The notes: generated by a model from the letters alone, not told the origin. A DNA stretch of 64,000 bases from Megaustenia siamemsis (GCA_032433765.1 JAVIAB010000047.1:19501011-19565010), one strand, 5' to 3'. Numbered from the stretch's first letter, positions 22,422 to 37,210 are shown. Program-made: numbers and translations.

Positions 22422-23552
22422 TTAACAAATGAGCCTTTTAATTGACCGGTACAGATATACAATACCCATTCCACAACAAACTATCATGTCCCTTAAAGCC
22501 ATCAAACAGTAGTAACAATACCCATCAGCATGACGTCTATAATTATGTCTATGATCATGCATATAATCATCGTTATCGTCCATTGCGACGGTGGTATCAT
22601 TCTGGCTAGGTTGAACGTTGTCCAATTCTTGTGTTCTTATCGCTAATTTTTCTTTTGTCTCGAGATTTGATTCTAAAACTCTAACTTGAATCAAAAGATC
22701 TTTCATCACGTCCGTGTTTTGAGCTTCACGTTCTAGATGTTGCTTATGGCGTCTGATCTCCCTCTGCAGGTCCATAATTCTATCAATAGCCCCTCCAGGA
22801 TTACTCCTGATATCAATTCGTCCAAGGCGTTTACTTATGTCATCCAAAACTTGTTTAGTCTCCTTTTCCAGCTGAGACTTTCTACTAAACACTATCATCC
22901 TGTTTCTTCCAGTTTCAGCCTTCGTGTAATCAGTCAATGTATATGGGTGTCTCACAGACTGTATTTTGGCTACTGCTGCTAACAACAAATCTCGCTGGAT
23001 TCTTAGTGACCACTCGTCCTTGGCTCTGTTATTAAACAAAACTCGCCTGTTTCCACATTCCGAGAACAGGTCCTTGATATCCCCAGTCTGGACATTACAC
23101 CAGTCCTCAAATGACGTGTTCTCCCCCTCATTGTCCAAAGCAAAACTATCTCCATATGTCAAGACAACGATACCATAATCCTTAAAAATGGTGTCACCAA
23201 AACATAATTTGATCATGGAAACTGTGTCTTTCTCCTGTTTCGTGAAGCGAACACCGTATTTGAAAACGATGATCAAAGCAGTAAAGCCATTGGAACATAA
23301 TTTTATCGCATCGTCAACATTTTGTAAAGTGAGTTTCACATCGTCAGGGTCGTTAACGTTTGTGTCTCCAATCCCAGGACCATCAACAACAGTGACGTCA
23401 GTACCGTCAATGATCGAGCTCTTGGATACAATCTCACCAGGACCAGTCTGACTGCTTGACCTTGGCGTGAATACTCTTTTATCAAGAACTGAGTTTCCGG
23501 TTGAACTTTTTCCATTTCCGTCTCTGCCAACAAGAAGTAAAGTAACAGCCAT
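22422..23552 (-). CDS. GIMAP-like AIG1 GTPase, copy 2 (intact)
   Basis: A 376-residue paralogue of copy 1, nearly identical through the GTPase domain: P-loop GRDGNGKS (9-16), G3 DGPG (57-60), RFTKQEKDTV box, G4-position TYGD (now LTYGD) and the RRVLFNN motif. The coiled-coil region is also conserved up to NVQPSQNDTTV. After that the C-terminus differs completely from copy 1: an Asp/His/Asn-rich linker (MDDNDDYMHDHRHNYRR), then a Cys/Tyr-rich hydrophobic end (GYCYYCLMAL, IVCCGMGIVYLY). A tail swap or loss of similarity around a downstream splice junction is possible. A pyrimidine tract ending ACAG precedes the ATG by 14 nt. The frame is open throughout, and this is one of the two best candidates for a functional gene here. 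Confidence 0.93.
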   Translation of the reverse strand: MAVTLLLVGRDGNGKSSTGNSVLDKRVFTPRSSSQTGPGEIVSKSSIIDGTDVTVVDGPGIGDTNVNDPDDVKLTLQNVDDAIKLCSNGFTALIIVFKYGVRFTKQEKDTVSMIKLCFGDTIFKDYGIVVLTYGDSFALDNEGENTSFEDWCNVQTGDIKDLFSECGNRRVLFNNRAKDEWSLRIQRDLLLAAVAKIQSVRHPYTLTDYTKAETGRNRMIVFSRKSQLEKETKQVLDDISKRLGRIDIRSNPGGAIDRIMDLQREIRRHKQHLEREAQNTDVMKDLLIQVRVLESNLETKEKLAIRTQELDNVQPSQNDTTVAMDDNDDYMHDHRHNYRRHADGYCYYCLMALRDMIVCCGMGIVYLYRSIKRLIC

Positions 23553-24230
23553 TTTGGTGGTTATGTCTGTGAAATAAAAATATATTTAAATATTTAAATT
23601 AAAATATAATTAAAATATAATTCATGAGAAACAGAAAATAAAAACCCCAATATATTATTTATATTGAGTATCTCATGCGCTTCTTTATCATCCATTCTAC
23701 TAAGTGGTCGTTATTGCATTGTGTTGGCAGCTTCCGGAACAGCCACTATATTTGTGTCTTTGGGTCTACGACATCTGTCTTATGTATGGGTAGATCTGCT
23801 TTACTTTCTTTTCCCAGACAGCGAATATATCCGAATGAGGGAGGAAGGATAATATTAGTTAACACAGAAGAGGAAAAGTGACCAGGATCGATGTGCCTGT
23901 TGGTCAGATGATAAATTGTCAATGAGGCAAGTTAAATCTCGAGGTCCATAAAGAAGCCAAACAAAGCGATAAAAGAAGTATGGGTTCCCTCAGGATGTTT
24001 GATATTTCTAAATAGTAGGATAAAAAAGAAAAAACAGAGGTGGCAAGGGCTTGAAGAAGGGAGAAAAGCGGGAAAGAATAAAAATAACGCGGTGTGGAAT
24101 AGAGTTAGGACACAGGAGGAAGAGGTAGAAGTGGTTAAAAGTAAGAGTGAAAAGACTTAAGCCTTATCGGTGGTTTCGAAACGGGATATGAATGCGCCAA
24201 CCGACTGTGTATGTAATGGTTTGAATTGAT
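23553..24230 (-). other. GIMAP copy 2 upstream region
   Basis: Acceptor-like ACAG at 23567-23570. About 23870-24125 is shared with 43180-43440 and 50630-50890 ('ggtcagatgataaattgtca' against 'ggtcacattataaatagtca'), so the upstream region was duplicated with the gene. No exon or promoter identified. Confidence 0.55.
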
Positions 24231-24562
24231 GTTATTTGTCTTTCTTGTTTATATTAGACTTTATATTTCGAGTCATCACGACACATTTATAGCCAACAAC
24301 GTTAATCATCACAGACTGTTCTCAGTCAAAATACATAATCAAGTTTATTGATATTTCACTTGGCACGTGATACATAATAGTGGAAGCACTTATCTAAGAA
24401 CTACTATTCTTTAATTCTGGACATTCGGGAGGGTATCACCGAATAGCTATTGAACTGTTCATAAGTGCATATTATACAAATTAATCTCTCTCATAACTTA
24501 CTTATAACTTTTTTTCTCTGAAGCATAAACTTGAAACACTTTTAACAACACTTTCACAACTA

Positions 24563-25260
24563 TAGCTCGTTTCAAATCATGTGCCCAACTTTTAAAATCG
24601 ATATCTTTTTAATCTCTTTTTGTAATTTTTTTCAAAATTTGCATGTAAAGTTATAATGATTAGAACCCAACAGGGAATTAATTTCATAAAAAAAAAACAT
24701 TTGGTTATTATTGTTGCTTATTTGATTTATATAAATTTATAACGACCCATTGATGTAGTCAAAACTTAATGTTTACAGTATTTTAAGTTAAAAATAGCGA
24801 TTAAAAATCCATACACGGTACAATTGACGTTTTTGAACGCATTCCACGTGGGCTTTCTGACACAATTAGACACTTGTAGAAAACACAAGGCATTGTGTGT
24901 TCCATTTCCGTTCATTCAGCGAAGCGAAGCCGTGCTCGAACTGAGCAGACAATAATTCTCCTGGTGTTTTGTCTTTTTAGGTTATTTCCCCATTACGGCC
25001 ACGCCTTTACCTAGTGAAAATTAATCATAGATCAGCAACTACGGTAATTTCTATTCTTTAGGGCTTCACAATTTACAATTTTGACAAACATCAAAGAAAT
25101 ATCGCCGCTTTAAGAAAACTGCAGCTGCAAGATATTTGTTAAATATACATTTAAAGGGTCTTTTGCATTCTAATAACATTTGGAAAATTTCAAAAGTTTT
25201 TAACAAACGGTTAGAGAGTATAAGCGTTTTGAAGTTGGGCACATGATTTGAAACGAGCTA
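24563..25260. mobile_element. 698-bp TA-target TIR element (Tc1/mariner-like)
   Basis: Ends are inverted over about 30 bp: TAGCTCGTTTCAAATCATGT from the left, and the same from the right end reverse-complemented. Flanking TA dinucleotides at 24561-24562 and 25261-25262. No transposase frame, so it is non-autonomous. Superfamily is inferred from the TA target. Confidence 0.85.
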
Positions 25261-26159
25261 TAAATGTTCACTATGTTACATCTACTCTTCTGGTTCTGTC
25301 TACAGCTCAACTAATTTTCCAAGTCACTGCTATCTTTTCTTATGCTCTCTACTCTAAGCTTGACTACTCCACATTTATGATTCTGACTGTTTCTTACTAC
25401 TACTCTATAGTCTGTTATTTAAGAACTTCTCAACTAAATTGAAACTGAAAACTACTAACAGTCTGACGGCCTTCGGCAGTTCGGCCAAAGCTGGACTAAG
25501 CTTACTAGCCTACATTTATGAATAACTCTGTCTTCCTCCTAACTGATTAAATCTTGTGTCTAACAACTTGTCTGTTCTAAATTGCAGGTCTAACTTATTG
25601 TGTTGAAACTTAAATAACCCAAACAGAAATATGCGTGTGGACTACATGCATCCAATGGAATTGTCGCGAAGCCGTCTCGAAGCTGTCGCGAAGTTGACCG
25701 CTCTGCGACTTCCGCCTCGAAACTGTCACAACAGCCGACATCTTGGTACTTTCAGTGAACTCTTACGTTTTAAGGTGGTACCACAGGTTTGTTTGTGGCT
25801 CTAAAGTAACCTCTGGTCAGTTTGACCTCTCCTGAGTTTCAAAATAATGATGTTTATTTCATGATTTTGACCTGTCCTGGAAGTTGTTTCGCAACCTATT
25901 TACCTGATGCGTCAAGCCATGTGTTGACTCTCACTTTCACAACAGCTATACAATTTCTATTCTCCCTAAACTTGTGTCAGACTACTACCTTTCGCTCATC
26001 CCCACCTACTCATTCACTAACAGGTAGGAGAATTTTAATTCGCACAACTTCCCATTCTTTACGTACTGTCACTAACTACTGATGACCCTTATTTTATGCT
26101 ACTGTTATTGTCTGTTAAGAAATGCATACCGGCTGAGTTACCTGACCCATGCTATAATT
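25261..26159. other. No gene recognised
   Basis: Mixed sequence without recognisable protein motifs or repeats. Short frames here lack family signatures. Confidence 0.4.
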
Positions 26160-26770
26160 CACACCTGCTGTTACAGGTATCGGAGGAGCAAGAGACGATG
26201 CCTGTAGATTGGACATCTTCAGGTATGAAGGCTTAGAGATAAAAAAATAGGAGAACACCAGAGTGCCGGGATCACGTTTGATATCTTACAGGTGATCACG
26301 GACACTATCCCATAAACGTAGGCCTGTTTGGTCAATATACGTCTATAAGATTACATCATGTCTTCCTGGATATCGAAGGGAAGAGGTTTCGGCGACTCTT
26401 GTACAAAAGGACACGTACAGCATGATCTGTGGCAGGGGACCGCACATCTTAGGTCTTGACAAGTGTTTCTGAGGTGGATCCTAACATAAATGCCCCGGTG
26501 GTTTCTATCGCGCAGGGTCCGAGAATAGAAGGGGGGTGTGCAAACTGAGTGGAGGATAAATAAGTGCCGTTTCGGGACCCGGAGTGTGGCCAGATTGTGA
26601 GGGTGGAAGCTAAGAAAGATAGTAGTCCTGTTGGAAGGAGGGCGGGTTGTGGAGGGTAAGAGATGGGGTTTGGGTAAAAGCTGGAGGATAGATCACACTA
26701 CAGATTCAAGATAAAGATGGCGGCGAATGAGTGATAAGGTGATCTTAATGGAGAAAGTCATCATTCCCCA
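26160..26770 (-). mobile_element. Penelope-like element C-terminal fragment
   Basis: The minus strand reads decayed IRRHLYLESVV, SNRTTIFLSFHPHNL and RDRNHRGIYVR, matching the RT-to-endonuclease linker order of the PLEs at 15190 and 44505. Stops and frameshifts throughout. No catalytic core remains. Confidence 0.72.
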
Positions 26771-29535
<2,765 letters not shown>

Positions 29536-29635
29536 CATTTCTTTTGTTGACCTTCTGCCAAGCCATTCTCTTAAGCTCTGCAGTATATTTTCTCTTTATT
29601 CCCTCTATCTCTTAATCCCTCATTTTTCACAGTTT

Positions 29636-29757
29636 CACAATATATTACAGCTGCTCCCTTCATAATATATTACAGCTGTTACCTTCATAATATATTACAG
29701 CTGTTCCCTTCATAATATATTACAGCTGTTCCCTTCATAATATATTACAGCTGTTCC
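29636..29757. repeat. 25-bp minisatellite, about 5 copies, inside LINE-A'
   Basis: Units with 'cataatatattacagctgtt' recur every 25 bp. The reverse complement is a variant of the LINE-A' coding segment for MRREQLQYIV, and the array begins exactly where the neighbouring LINE-A' reading frame reaches REQL. Confidence 0.82.
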
Positions 29758-29960
29758 CTTCTCATTACATGACCAAAAAATAATGATTGTTTCTTCCTAA
29801 TATTGGATATAAACTCTCCTTTTACTTTGACCTCTTTCAGAACGTTTTCATTACTCTTCTTAACTGTCCATGGTATTCTCAATATTCTTCTGTAAAACCA
29901 GAAGATCACTGTGTCAAATCCGGTAATTTTACCTGCTTCTGAATGCAGTTGACAGTACAA
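29745..29960 (-). mobile_element. LINE-A' fragment
   Basis: The minus strand encodes FYRRILRIPWTVKKSNENVL, then VKGEFISNIRKKQSLFFGH and VMRREQL, then runs into the 25-bp array. 5'-truncated, and the 3' end is replaced by the array. Confidence 0.82.
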
Positions 29961-31060
29961 CCTGTGGCTGCCCTGCTGCCTTGCAGGTATGCACTGGAGA
30001 GTAAAAGGCTAAAGGAGGGTAGCCTGAAGTAAAACAACTCCACTGTCTTGTGGGTGAGACTTTTTAGTCAAACGCTAGCGGAATCAACCATAAACAAACC
30101 GACAAAAACAACAGAAAACCACCGTCCTAACTTCTTTGTAATAATTACGGATCACATGAGTAATTTTAGATAATATTAAACATATTGGCAGTTGTATTCA
30201 TTGTATTAGAAATAGTTATAAAGATAACAGCATTAGTTCGTGCTAGCAAAACTAATTGTATAACTTGTTATAGCCCCAACTATGTGTCTGTAATATATAT
30301 GGTGCCATTAGTCGGTTAGCAAAGCAGCACTACCTATGATCAGTGAGTGGTATTAGGTCAAGCAAAAAATAACATATACAATACCACGAAAAATACAAAT
30401 ACCGAGTAACTAGAATAAAAGAGAATATTAATTTTATATAATGATGTTGAACCAAGCCACGTTAATGAATATTTGGGTGTGTACTGTGTCAATGTATGTT
30501 AGTGTTTTCATCGAAAGCTTTAGTCAAAAGGACGCTTTACACAGTCATGTCTTCATTTCAAGTGTAAACATTCAACTCTTTAGTTGTTTTACCAACATAT
30601 TTTGCAAAGCTGACTGATATTAACAGCAACAGCTGATGTTGGGTTAATCATGCAATTATCACTAGAAATAGTGTAATGCGGAATCAGGAAAAACATTAGA
30701 AATAAAAAAAATGAGTCTTGATAAAAGTAACGGTAGCATGGAACACAATGGCTTATGAAAAATAAATATAACTTACCACAGCCTACAGCACACAAGCCTT
30801 GATCTAACTTTCGCTATCTGCAAACTGACACAAATGACAACAGAGCTCGTAAAGCACAAATCCAACTTGTACATTTCCTAGTAAAGTCATGTCCTCAAAA
30901 GCTGATAGCTAACAGTTCGCCGTGGCGAATAGAACAACTTTCCAAGAAAGTTCACTCATGGAAATCCTGCTTGGAAGTTTGTCGTTAAGTAACAGTTTCT
31001 TTCTTTCTTTCTTTCTTTCTTTCCCTCTTTTGTGTTATTATTTCTTTCACTTTTTTTGCT
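29961..31060. repeat. Module spacer and 'R' flank, copy 2
   Basis: 30430-30660 aligns with 7570-7825 and 56015-56305. 30720-31060 is the R flank ('acacaatggcttatgaaa', 'ctttccaagaaagtt') leading into T/C-rich sequence. No gene seen. Confidence 0.68.
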
Positions 31061-31381
<321 letters not shown>

Positions 31382-32024
31382 ATATAGATATCCCTTATTG
31401 GAATTGTTTAAACATAACAGCGTACTATCTGTATGTTATTTACTTTTCTATGTCACTAACCCAGGTGTACATTACTTTCCCCAAAATTTCGCCAGGAGAA
31501 CCTCGGACTGAATCTAATTATCTTCATTAGACCGAATGTAGAACGTGTTTGTTTTCAGTAATCATAAATATGAGACCAGGTAAAGTTTTATTTATCGTCA
31601 GGAGTTGGGGGTGTTTCGGTTGAAAGACACTCTCAATAGGGCGTTCATAAATCACTTTCCCCTTCTAAATACAAAATAGGCATTAACCATGGGGCAAAAT
31701 TGTATTTCTACCCGTTGATCGCTTTGGTAGTAGTATCAATCAGTTTAAGAGGTATTTGCTTACTTTCAAGTTATTGATTCTTTACTTCACATTATACCCG
31801 CCCCCACCAAACCCCCCCAACCCCCCACCCCGCAAATGGCAAATGTGTAGACAGAAGATCAGCAACCTTCAGCTGAACCTATGCTATCATTATCAAACGA
31901 GATGTTAACAAGGTTTCCTTTGATAAGGTAAAGTATGGGATCAGGTGATGTTTCATTTCTTGTTTATGGTGAGGTATGTGTTTGTGGTAGGGTGGAATGA
32001 ATATGGGTTGATGATGATTGTCAT
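31382..32024. other. Module tail and C-rich stretch
   Basis: 31390-31700 is shared with 9608-9925. At 31798-31834 a C-rich run (CCCCCACC, CCCCCCC, CCCCCCACCCC) gives four or more G-runs on the minus strand. No gene. Confidence 0.65.
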
Positions 32025-32800
32025 AATGGGGCTACCTGACCAAGGAAGTAGGTGAGGGTGTGTGGGTGGGACTGGGGTTATCTGACCAAGGGAGTAGGTG
32101 GGGATATGTGGGTGGGACTGGAGTAATCTGACCAGGGGAGTAGGTGAGGGTATGTGGGTGGGACTGGGGTTATCTGACCAGGGGAGTAAGTGGTGGTATG
32201 TGGGTGGGACTGGGGTTATCTGACCAGGGGAGCAGGTGAGGATAGGTGGGTGGGACAGGGGTTATCTGACCAGGGGAGTAGGTGAGGGTATGTGGGTGGG
32301 ACAGGGGTTATCTGACCAGGGGAGTAGGTGAGGGTATGTGGGTGGGACTGGGGTTATCTGACCAGGGGAGTAAGTGAGGATAGGTGGGTGGGACTGGGGT
32401 TATCTGACCAGGGGAGTAGGTGAGGATAGGTGGGTGGGACTGGGGTTATCTGACCAGGGGAGTAGGTGAGGATAGGTGGGTGGGACTGGGGTTAACTTAC
32501 CAGACAAGTGAGTGAGGATAGGTGGGTGGGACTGGGTTTAACTTACCAGGCAATGAGGTGAGGATAGGTGGGTGGGACTGGGGTTAACGTATCAGGCGAA
32601 TGGGTGAGGATAGGTGTTTTGGACAGGGGTTAACTTACCAGACATGTGGGTGAGGATAAGTTAGTGGGACTGGGGTTAACTTCCAGACAAGTGTGTGAGG
32701 ATAGGTGGGTGGGACTGGGGTTAACTTACCAGACAAGTGGGTGGGAATAGGTAGGTGGGACTGGGGTTAACTTACTAGACAAGTGGGTGTGGATATGTTG
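32025..32800. repeat. 46-bp G-rich minisatellite, about 17 copies
   Basis: Units with 'gtgggtgggactggggttat' recur every 46 bp (for example 32071, 32117, 32163), degrading toward the right end. The G-runs fall on the plus strand. Confidence 0.95.
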
Positions 32801-33239
32801 GTTTGATCAATTCAGATATGAGAAATCTGTTTTACAGCGGCTGTGGGGAGAGTCATTAGAATATGTGTATTTGAAAATAAATTCAACTCAATAATTATCC
32901 ATACATGGTGCCTCATCTACTAAGATTACATCAGATTCTAGAATTACTTTATTTTTATGAAATGTATCTGACGTTGTTTTACCTGTATGCTTAAGCTGAA
33001 TCCGTGTCTCAATTTCTGCGTTTATATCATGCGTGTCATTACGTGAATTGTTTGCTCCTACAAGTTGATGAAACTTGTATACTCTAGTGTGCTATAAATA
33101 TCCTGTTTGCTCCATAATACTCAAATTGAGAGGGAAAAAAACCGGCTAGCATCATAGAAGAAGCAGCATTCTTGGATTAAGCACTGGGTAGCATTTTTTT
33201 GATAGACGCACTCCAAAAAAAAAAAAAATAGGTATGCAA
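32801..33239. other. No gene seen
   Basis: AT-rich spacer ending in a poly-A run at about 33216-33229 just before the LINE-B fragment. Confidence 0.5.
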
Positions 33240-33745
33240 AAATTAATTTTATTGCCATGAAAAATTAACTGACATCAAAACAAATAACACCAGGGCTAAA
33301 ACTAAGAGTAGCAAAATGTTAAACCTTCTCAATTGGTCTGTATGGTGCAGAAACATTAGACAAGAAAACATAACAGAAAATTGAAGCCTTTGAAATGTGG
33401 ATTTATAGAAGAATAGGTAGAATTGGGTGGAAGGGAAAGAAAAAAAACGATGAATTTTTAAAACAACTAAACATAAAAAGAGAACTATTAAACACAATTA
33501 GAACAAAACAAATGAAATGTTTGGGGCATGTTAAAAGACACAACAACCTAGTAAAAGTAATATTGGAAGGGAAAATACAAGGTAAAAGAGGCAGAGGTAG
33601 ACCAAGACTAACATGTGCAAGTAACATCTAAACATGGACGAGTCAGCCTATAACAATCTACACCATCAAAGCAAGAGACAGAGTGCAATGGCGCTCCATG
33701 GTAGCCACCCTTGGTTGCGGAGACGGCACTCAATGATGATGATAA
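33240..33745 (+). mobile_element. LINE-B fragment
   Basis: Encodes ITPGLKLRVAKC, then MWIYRRIGRIGWKGKKKNDE, FLKQLNIKRELLNTIRTKQM, GKRGRGRPRLT and IKARDRVQWRSMVA, ending in (GATGAT). 5'-truncated, a few stops; one of the better-preserved LINE-B copies. Confidence 0.87.
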
Positions 33746-34524
33746 CTCCAAACATTTGAGGCCAAATATTCCACTTCGTAACGAAAACAATAATATAGGA
33801 CACGCCTTTTTTCTGTTTGCCAATTTGTCAATCATTATGTCGTATTCATCACTTATACATTGTATAGCCTTCGACTGACATTATACACTTAGTAGAGCTC
33901 TCATACATCACTTTTAACTTCGAAATACAAAATACACAATAACCTTAAAAAAAAATAATAAATAAAGTGCCCCGTCACGTTTATTTTATTTTATTTTATT
34001 TTATTTTATTTTTAAAACTGTCCAAGTTAAAGTAAGGACTGTCGTCGTGACTTGTGACTCATGAAATATGGTCCCTTTGTGCACTTTATTGTGTGATGTT
34101 GATAGAATAATTTAATTTTCCCCGCTGTTCTGGCACTTTCAAAAAGAATTGGTAATTTGCGAAAAGTTAATCAGCAAATAGTGAATAACGTTATTTACTT
34201 CCTGTATTTTATTTCTTTACTAAGTGCGTCAAGTGTGTGTTTGTGGCGGTGGCTGTTGAAGGTTAATGTTACTGGTACGTGTCTTTCTGTGCCAGTTCCA
34301 TTTTTGTTTTACTTCCAACTTGCACTGTTGCGCGCGTAATTCTTTTCATTTTGACCGCGGTCTACATTGATGTTTGGCACGATGTTTCCTGAATTGTTGT
34401 TTAGCATACACTTACATTATTAATTAATTATGTATATATTTCAAGTACGTGCTACTTGCCTTGTTTTCCTTCATTTTGATGGTTGCAAATGTTTACTGTT
34501 ATTATGGAAATGTACCAGTCAAAT
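33746..34524. other. No gene; (TTTTA)n at 33979-34012
   Basis: Contains a pentanucleotide (TTTTA)n run, then sequence shared with 12290-12430 of module 1. No coding feature. Confidence 0.55.
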
Positions 34525-34812
34525 ACCAGTGGATAAAGAGATACAGCGAAGACGATGGCGCTGGATAGGACACACACTACGGAAGCCAACTGAGAGAATT
34601 ACACAACAGGCCTTTTTTGGAATCCCCAGGGGAAAAGACAAAGAGGAAGACCAAGGAATTCTTGGAGAAGACAGATAGAAGCGGAGATGAAGATGATGGG
34701 GAAGACATGGAATGATCTTAAAAGAATGGCAAAAAACAGAAAGACTTGAAAAGTGTTTGTTGAAGATCTATGCTCCACTGGGAGCTAAAAAAGGTAGAAG
34801 AAGAAGAAATGT
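34525..34812 (+). mobile_element. LINE-C tail, unexpanded copy
   Basis: Encodes RRRWRWIGHTLRKPTERITQ, then in shifted frames MKMMGKTWNDLKRMAKNRKT and WKVFVEDLCSTGS-stop. It has a single copy of the segment that forms the 30-bp array at 13849-14515, and no TTAA element, so it shows the ancestral state. Confidence 0.83.
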
Positions 34813-35477
34813 TTACTAGCTATAATTTATATTGTTAGCTAATGACGTTTTAAAATGACGCCTTTTTACTACTTCCATTGTTTGCTATTTACGTCTTGAA
34901 ATGTATTGCTACTTTAATGGAGGTATTTTATGTTTTGAATATTTGTCCATTGGCTACCTTCATTGCTGGCTACTTACGTATTGGGCTTGCTCCCCCATTG
35001 AAGGTTATAGAATCGGATAACTGTACAGCCGAAATTGGAAAATTGGTGAAATCATCAAGTAGCATGACTGCTGGCGTAGGTGATCATGTCTCTCCACAAC
35101 TTGTTATCTCTAAAGTTGATTATCAGTTCTGTAATTTATTTCCGACAAAATCACTTTATAAAACTGTTTTATATATTGTCTGTATACTTCTCTTTGTCTC
35201 TTTTTCCTTCCATTTCCCTGTTGCCACAATATATTTCAGTTGTTACCGTTCCATAACATGGACACAAACATTATACTCGTAATATCGAAAACAAGCTTTC
35301 TTTTTTACTTAAGCCTCTTTCAGAACGGCCTCGGAACTCTTATTCGTGTGTTTGTTGTTGTTATCCCTGCATACCGGACGAGTCCATGTGTGCTTCGATA
35401 TCCTCCTCCGAGAATTTCGAGAAAATCCTAGAACGATCCAGGCCCACTTGCAAGAACTCCGTAGTACAACCTGTAAT
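34813..35477. repeat. Shared module 1/2 spacer
   Basis: Aligns with 14586-15140 ('agcatgactgctggcgtagg', 'gaactccgtagtacaacctg'). No gene recognised. Confidence 0.6.
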
Positions 35478-35492
35478 CCACGGAGTGGATAG

Positions 35493-35755
35493 TAAAAAAG
35501 TAAAATCCCCCCCCCCCCCGTCACGCCAAGTGGCGTATAGGGAAATATGGTGTCAGTGACCCTATATTTTACAGACCTTCAGCACATGATTTTTGGGGTA
35601 ATGTGGTCGGTATTACGCCCGTGCTGCTTTACTTTCCCAGAAAAAAATCTGGTACCCATTTAAGGCTGAGTGAACCCGGAAGCCGTCGGTTGGGATCGAA
35701 CCCTACCTCTTGTCCTTTGTAGTCCAGTTCACTAACCACTGAGCTATCGCGGCTC
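35493..35755 (-). mobile_element. tRNA-derived SINE-1 with 15-bp TSD
   Basis: The reverse complement begins AGCCGCGATAGCTCAGTGGT (A-box) and has B-box GGTTCGATCCC. The 3' end is A/T-rich. TSD CCACGGAGTGGATAG at 35478-35492 and 35756-35770. Family members: 36903-37146, 54825-55078, 57888-58146 and a partial one at 62040-62175. Confidence 0.94.
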
Positions 35756-35770
35756 CCACGGAGTGGATAG

Positions 35771-36470
35771 CTTTGTGCTAAATATTTAGCCCTGGCAGCG
35801 ACCAAATTTGTAGCCCAGTCTTTTCGGCTATAATTGCGAAGAGCTCATTAATTAACGTGCGCAAGTGCACATCATAGCTCATGTTTCTTGTCGCTACTGA
35901 AGTGGGCTAGGCATTCGGAACTGACTACCCACAGATAAAAGGTAACGGGGAGAGTGTAACACTGTGTAGGAACCACAGATTATTATAATATTTTATTTGA
36001 TAAGAAAGAAATAAACACCACTACCTGTTGTGGTTGGGTTTGAATCTGAGTCTTTCCTGTCCAGAGGTTGACGCCCTACCTCAAAGATACCCAGTCCTAC
36101 AACTCGTATTGGTTGTTCAATGTATCCACAACCTCCTTCTGTAAATCTACATTTAGCTTCCAAAGTCTTTCTAGATCGTTGACCGAATGCTCCCATGTTT
36201 ATGACGCTGTCCCCTATAAGTGGATTACAGTTAAAAGAAGCAAATCGTTGGTGACATGTGGTAAGGTGATGGAAAAGTACAAAGTGAAGTGTCATGGCTG
36301 AGACTGCTAGAAGAGCAAGAATCACAACTTTGTGTCTCCCTCGACACCCAAAGCGCTAACAGAGAAAAAATAAACATTAAGACGAAACGTGCATGAGTTT
36401 GGGACTGTAAGTTTTGCTGTTTTAATAAGCGTCCACAGACACAATTAAAAGTTAAATCAAAATCATCAAT
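35771..36470. other. No gene; SINE-4-like remnant
   Basis: About 36025-36110 resembles SINE-4 (minus strand, B-box-like GATTCAAACCC). The rest is unrecognised. Confidence 0.4.
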
Positions 36471-36474
36471 GATA

Positions 36475-36902
36475 TTGCAGAGCTTTAAAGATTACAAATG
36501 TATCTTTATCTGGGATCTTTAATAACTAACAATGGGAACTGTTAGAAGAATACGAAAAGAAGACTAGAAATGGGAATACACAAATTAAATACCATGAAGA
36601 ATATATTTCCAGACAAGGAGATGGATCTTTCCTATAGCAACATATGATTACGAATCATGGAAAATATCGAAACCGACAATGAAGAAACTAAGCAATCCGA
36701 AACAAAATGCAACAGGCAAATTCTTAGAATATTTTTGATAATACACACATAAATGAAGACATATTAAAATATTACAGCAATATCATAAGACACTATGGTT
36801 TGAAAAGAATAATAATGGAAGGAATGGTTCCAGGAAAATAAGATGGTGCAGAAAGAAATGTGGTTTCAGGGCATCTAAATGATCTTAAGTCTGACAACAA
36901 TG
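36475..36902 (+). mobile_element. LINE fragment interrupted by SINE-1
   Basis: Decayed frames read YLGSLITNNGNC, RRLEMGIHKLNTMKNIF and IIRHYGLKRIIMEGMVPGK, then a short tail with HLNDLKSDNN that continues beyond the SINE at 37147-37210. It has the order of a non-LTR RT C-terminus. Family not assigned. Confidence 0.7.
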
Positions 36903-37146
36903 TGAGCCGCGATAGCTCAATGATTAGTGAACTGGACTACAAGGGACAAGATCCTGATCGACGGCTTCCGGGTTCACCCAGCCTTAAATGGGTACCGGAT
37001 TTTTTTCTGGAAAAGTAAAGCGGCACGGGCGTAATACCGACCACATTACCCCACAAATATTGTGTCGAAGGTTTTTAAAAATTATGATCACTAACACCAT
37101 ATTCCTTATACGTTACTTGGCGTGACGGGGCTCTTTACTTTACTTA
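36903..37146 (+). mobile_element. tRNA-derived SINE-1 with 12-bp TSD
   Basis: Starts 'agccgcgatagctcaatgat' after a short G/A; the A-box is intact and the B-box is decayed (ATCCTGATCGACG). It ends in (CTTTA)n-like tail. TSD CTGACAACAATG at 36891-36902 and 37147-37158. It sits within a LINE fragment. Confidence 0.9.
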
Positions 37147-37210
37147 CTGACAACAATGGGGTCTACAGTGGCTAGAGATAGAGAGATTCATTTAAATTGG
37201 TATTTGAGAG

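Noticed and set aside
25822..26082. 86-residue plus-strand frame
   Set aside because: No motif, no paralogue in the other modules, and length within chance for this composition.
35493..35755. Functional tRNA gene on the minus strand
   Set aside because: A- and B-boxes are present, but the sequence continues into a repeated non-tRNA body with TSDs, as expected of a SINE. The same holds for the other SINE heads.
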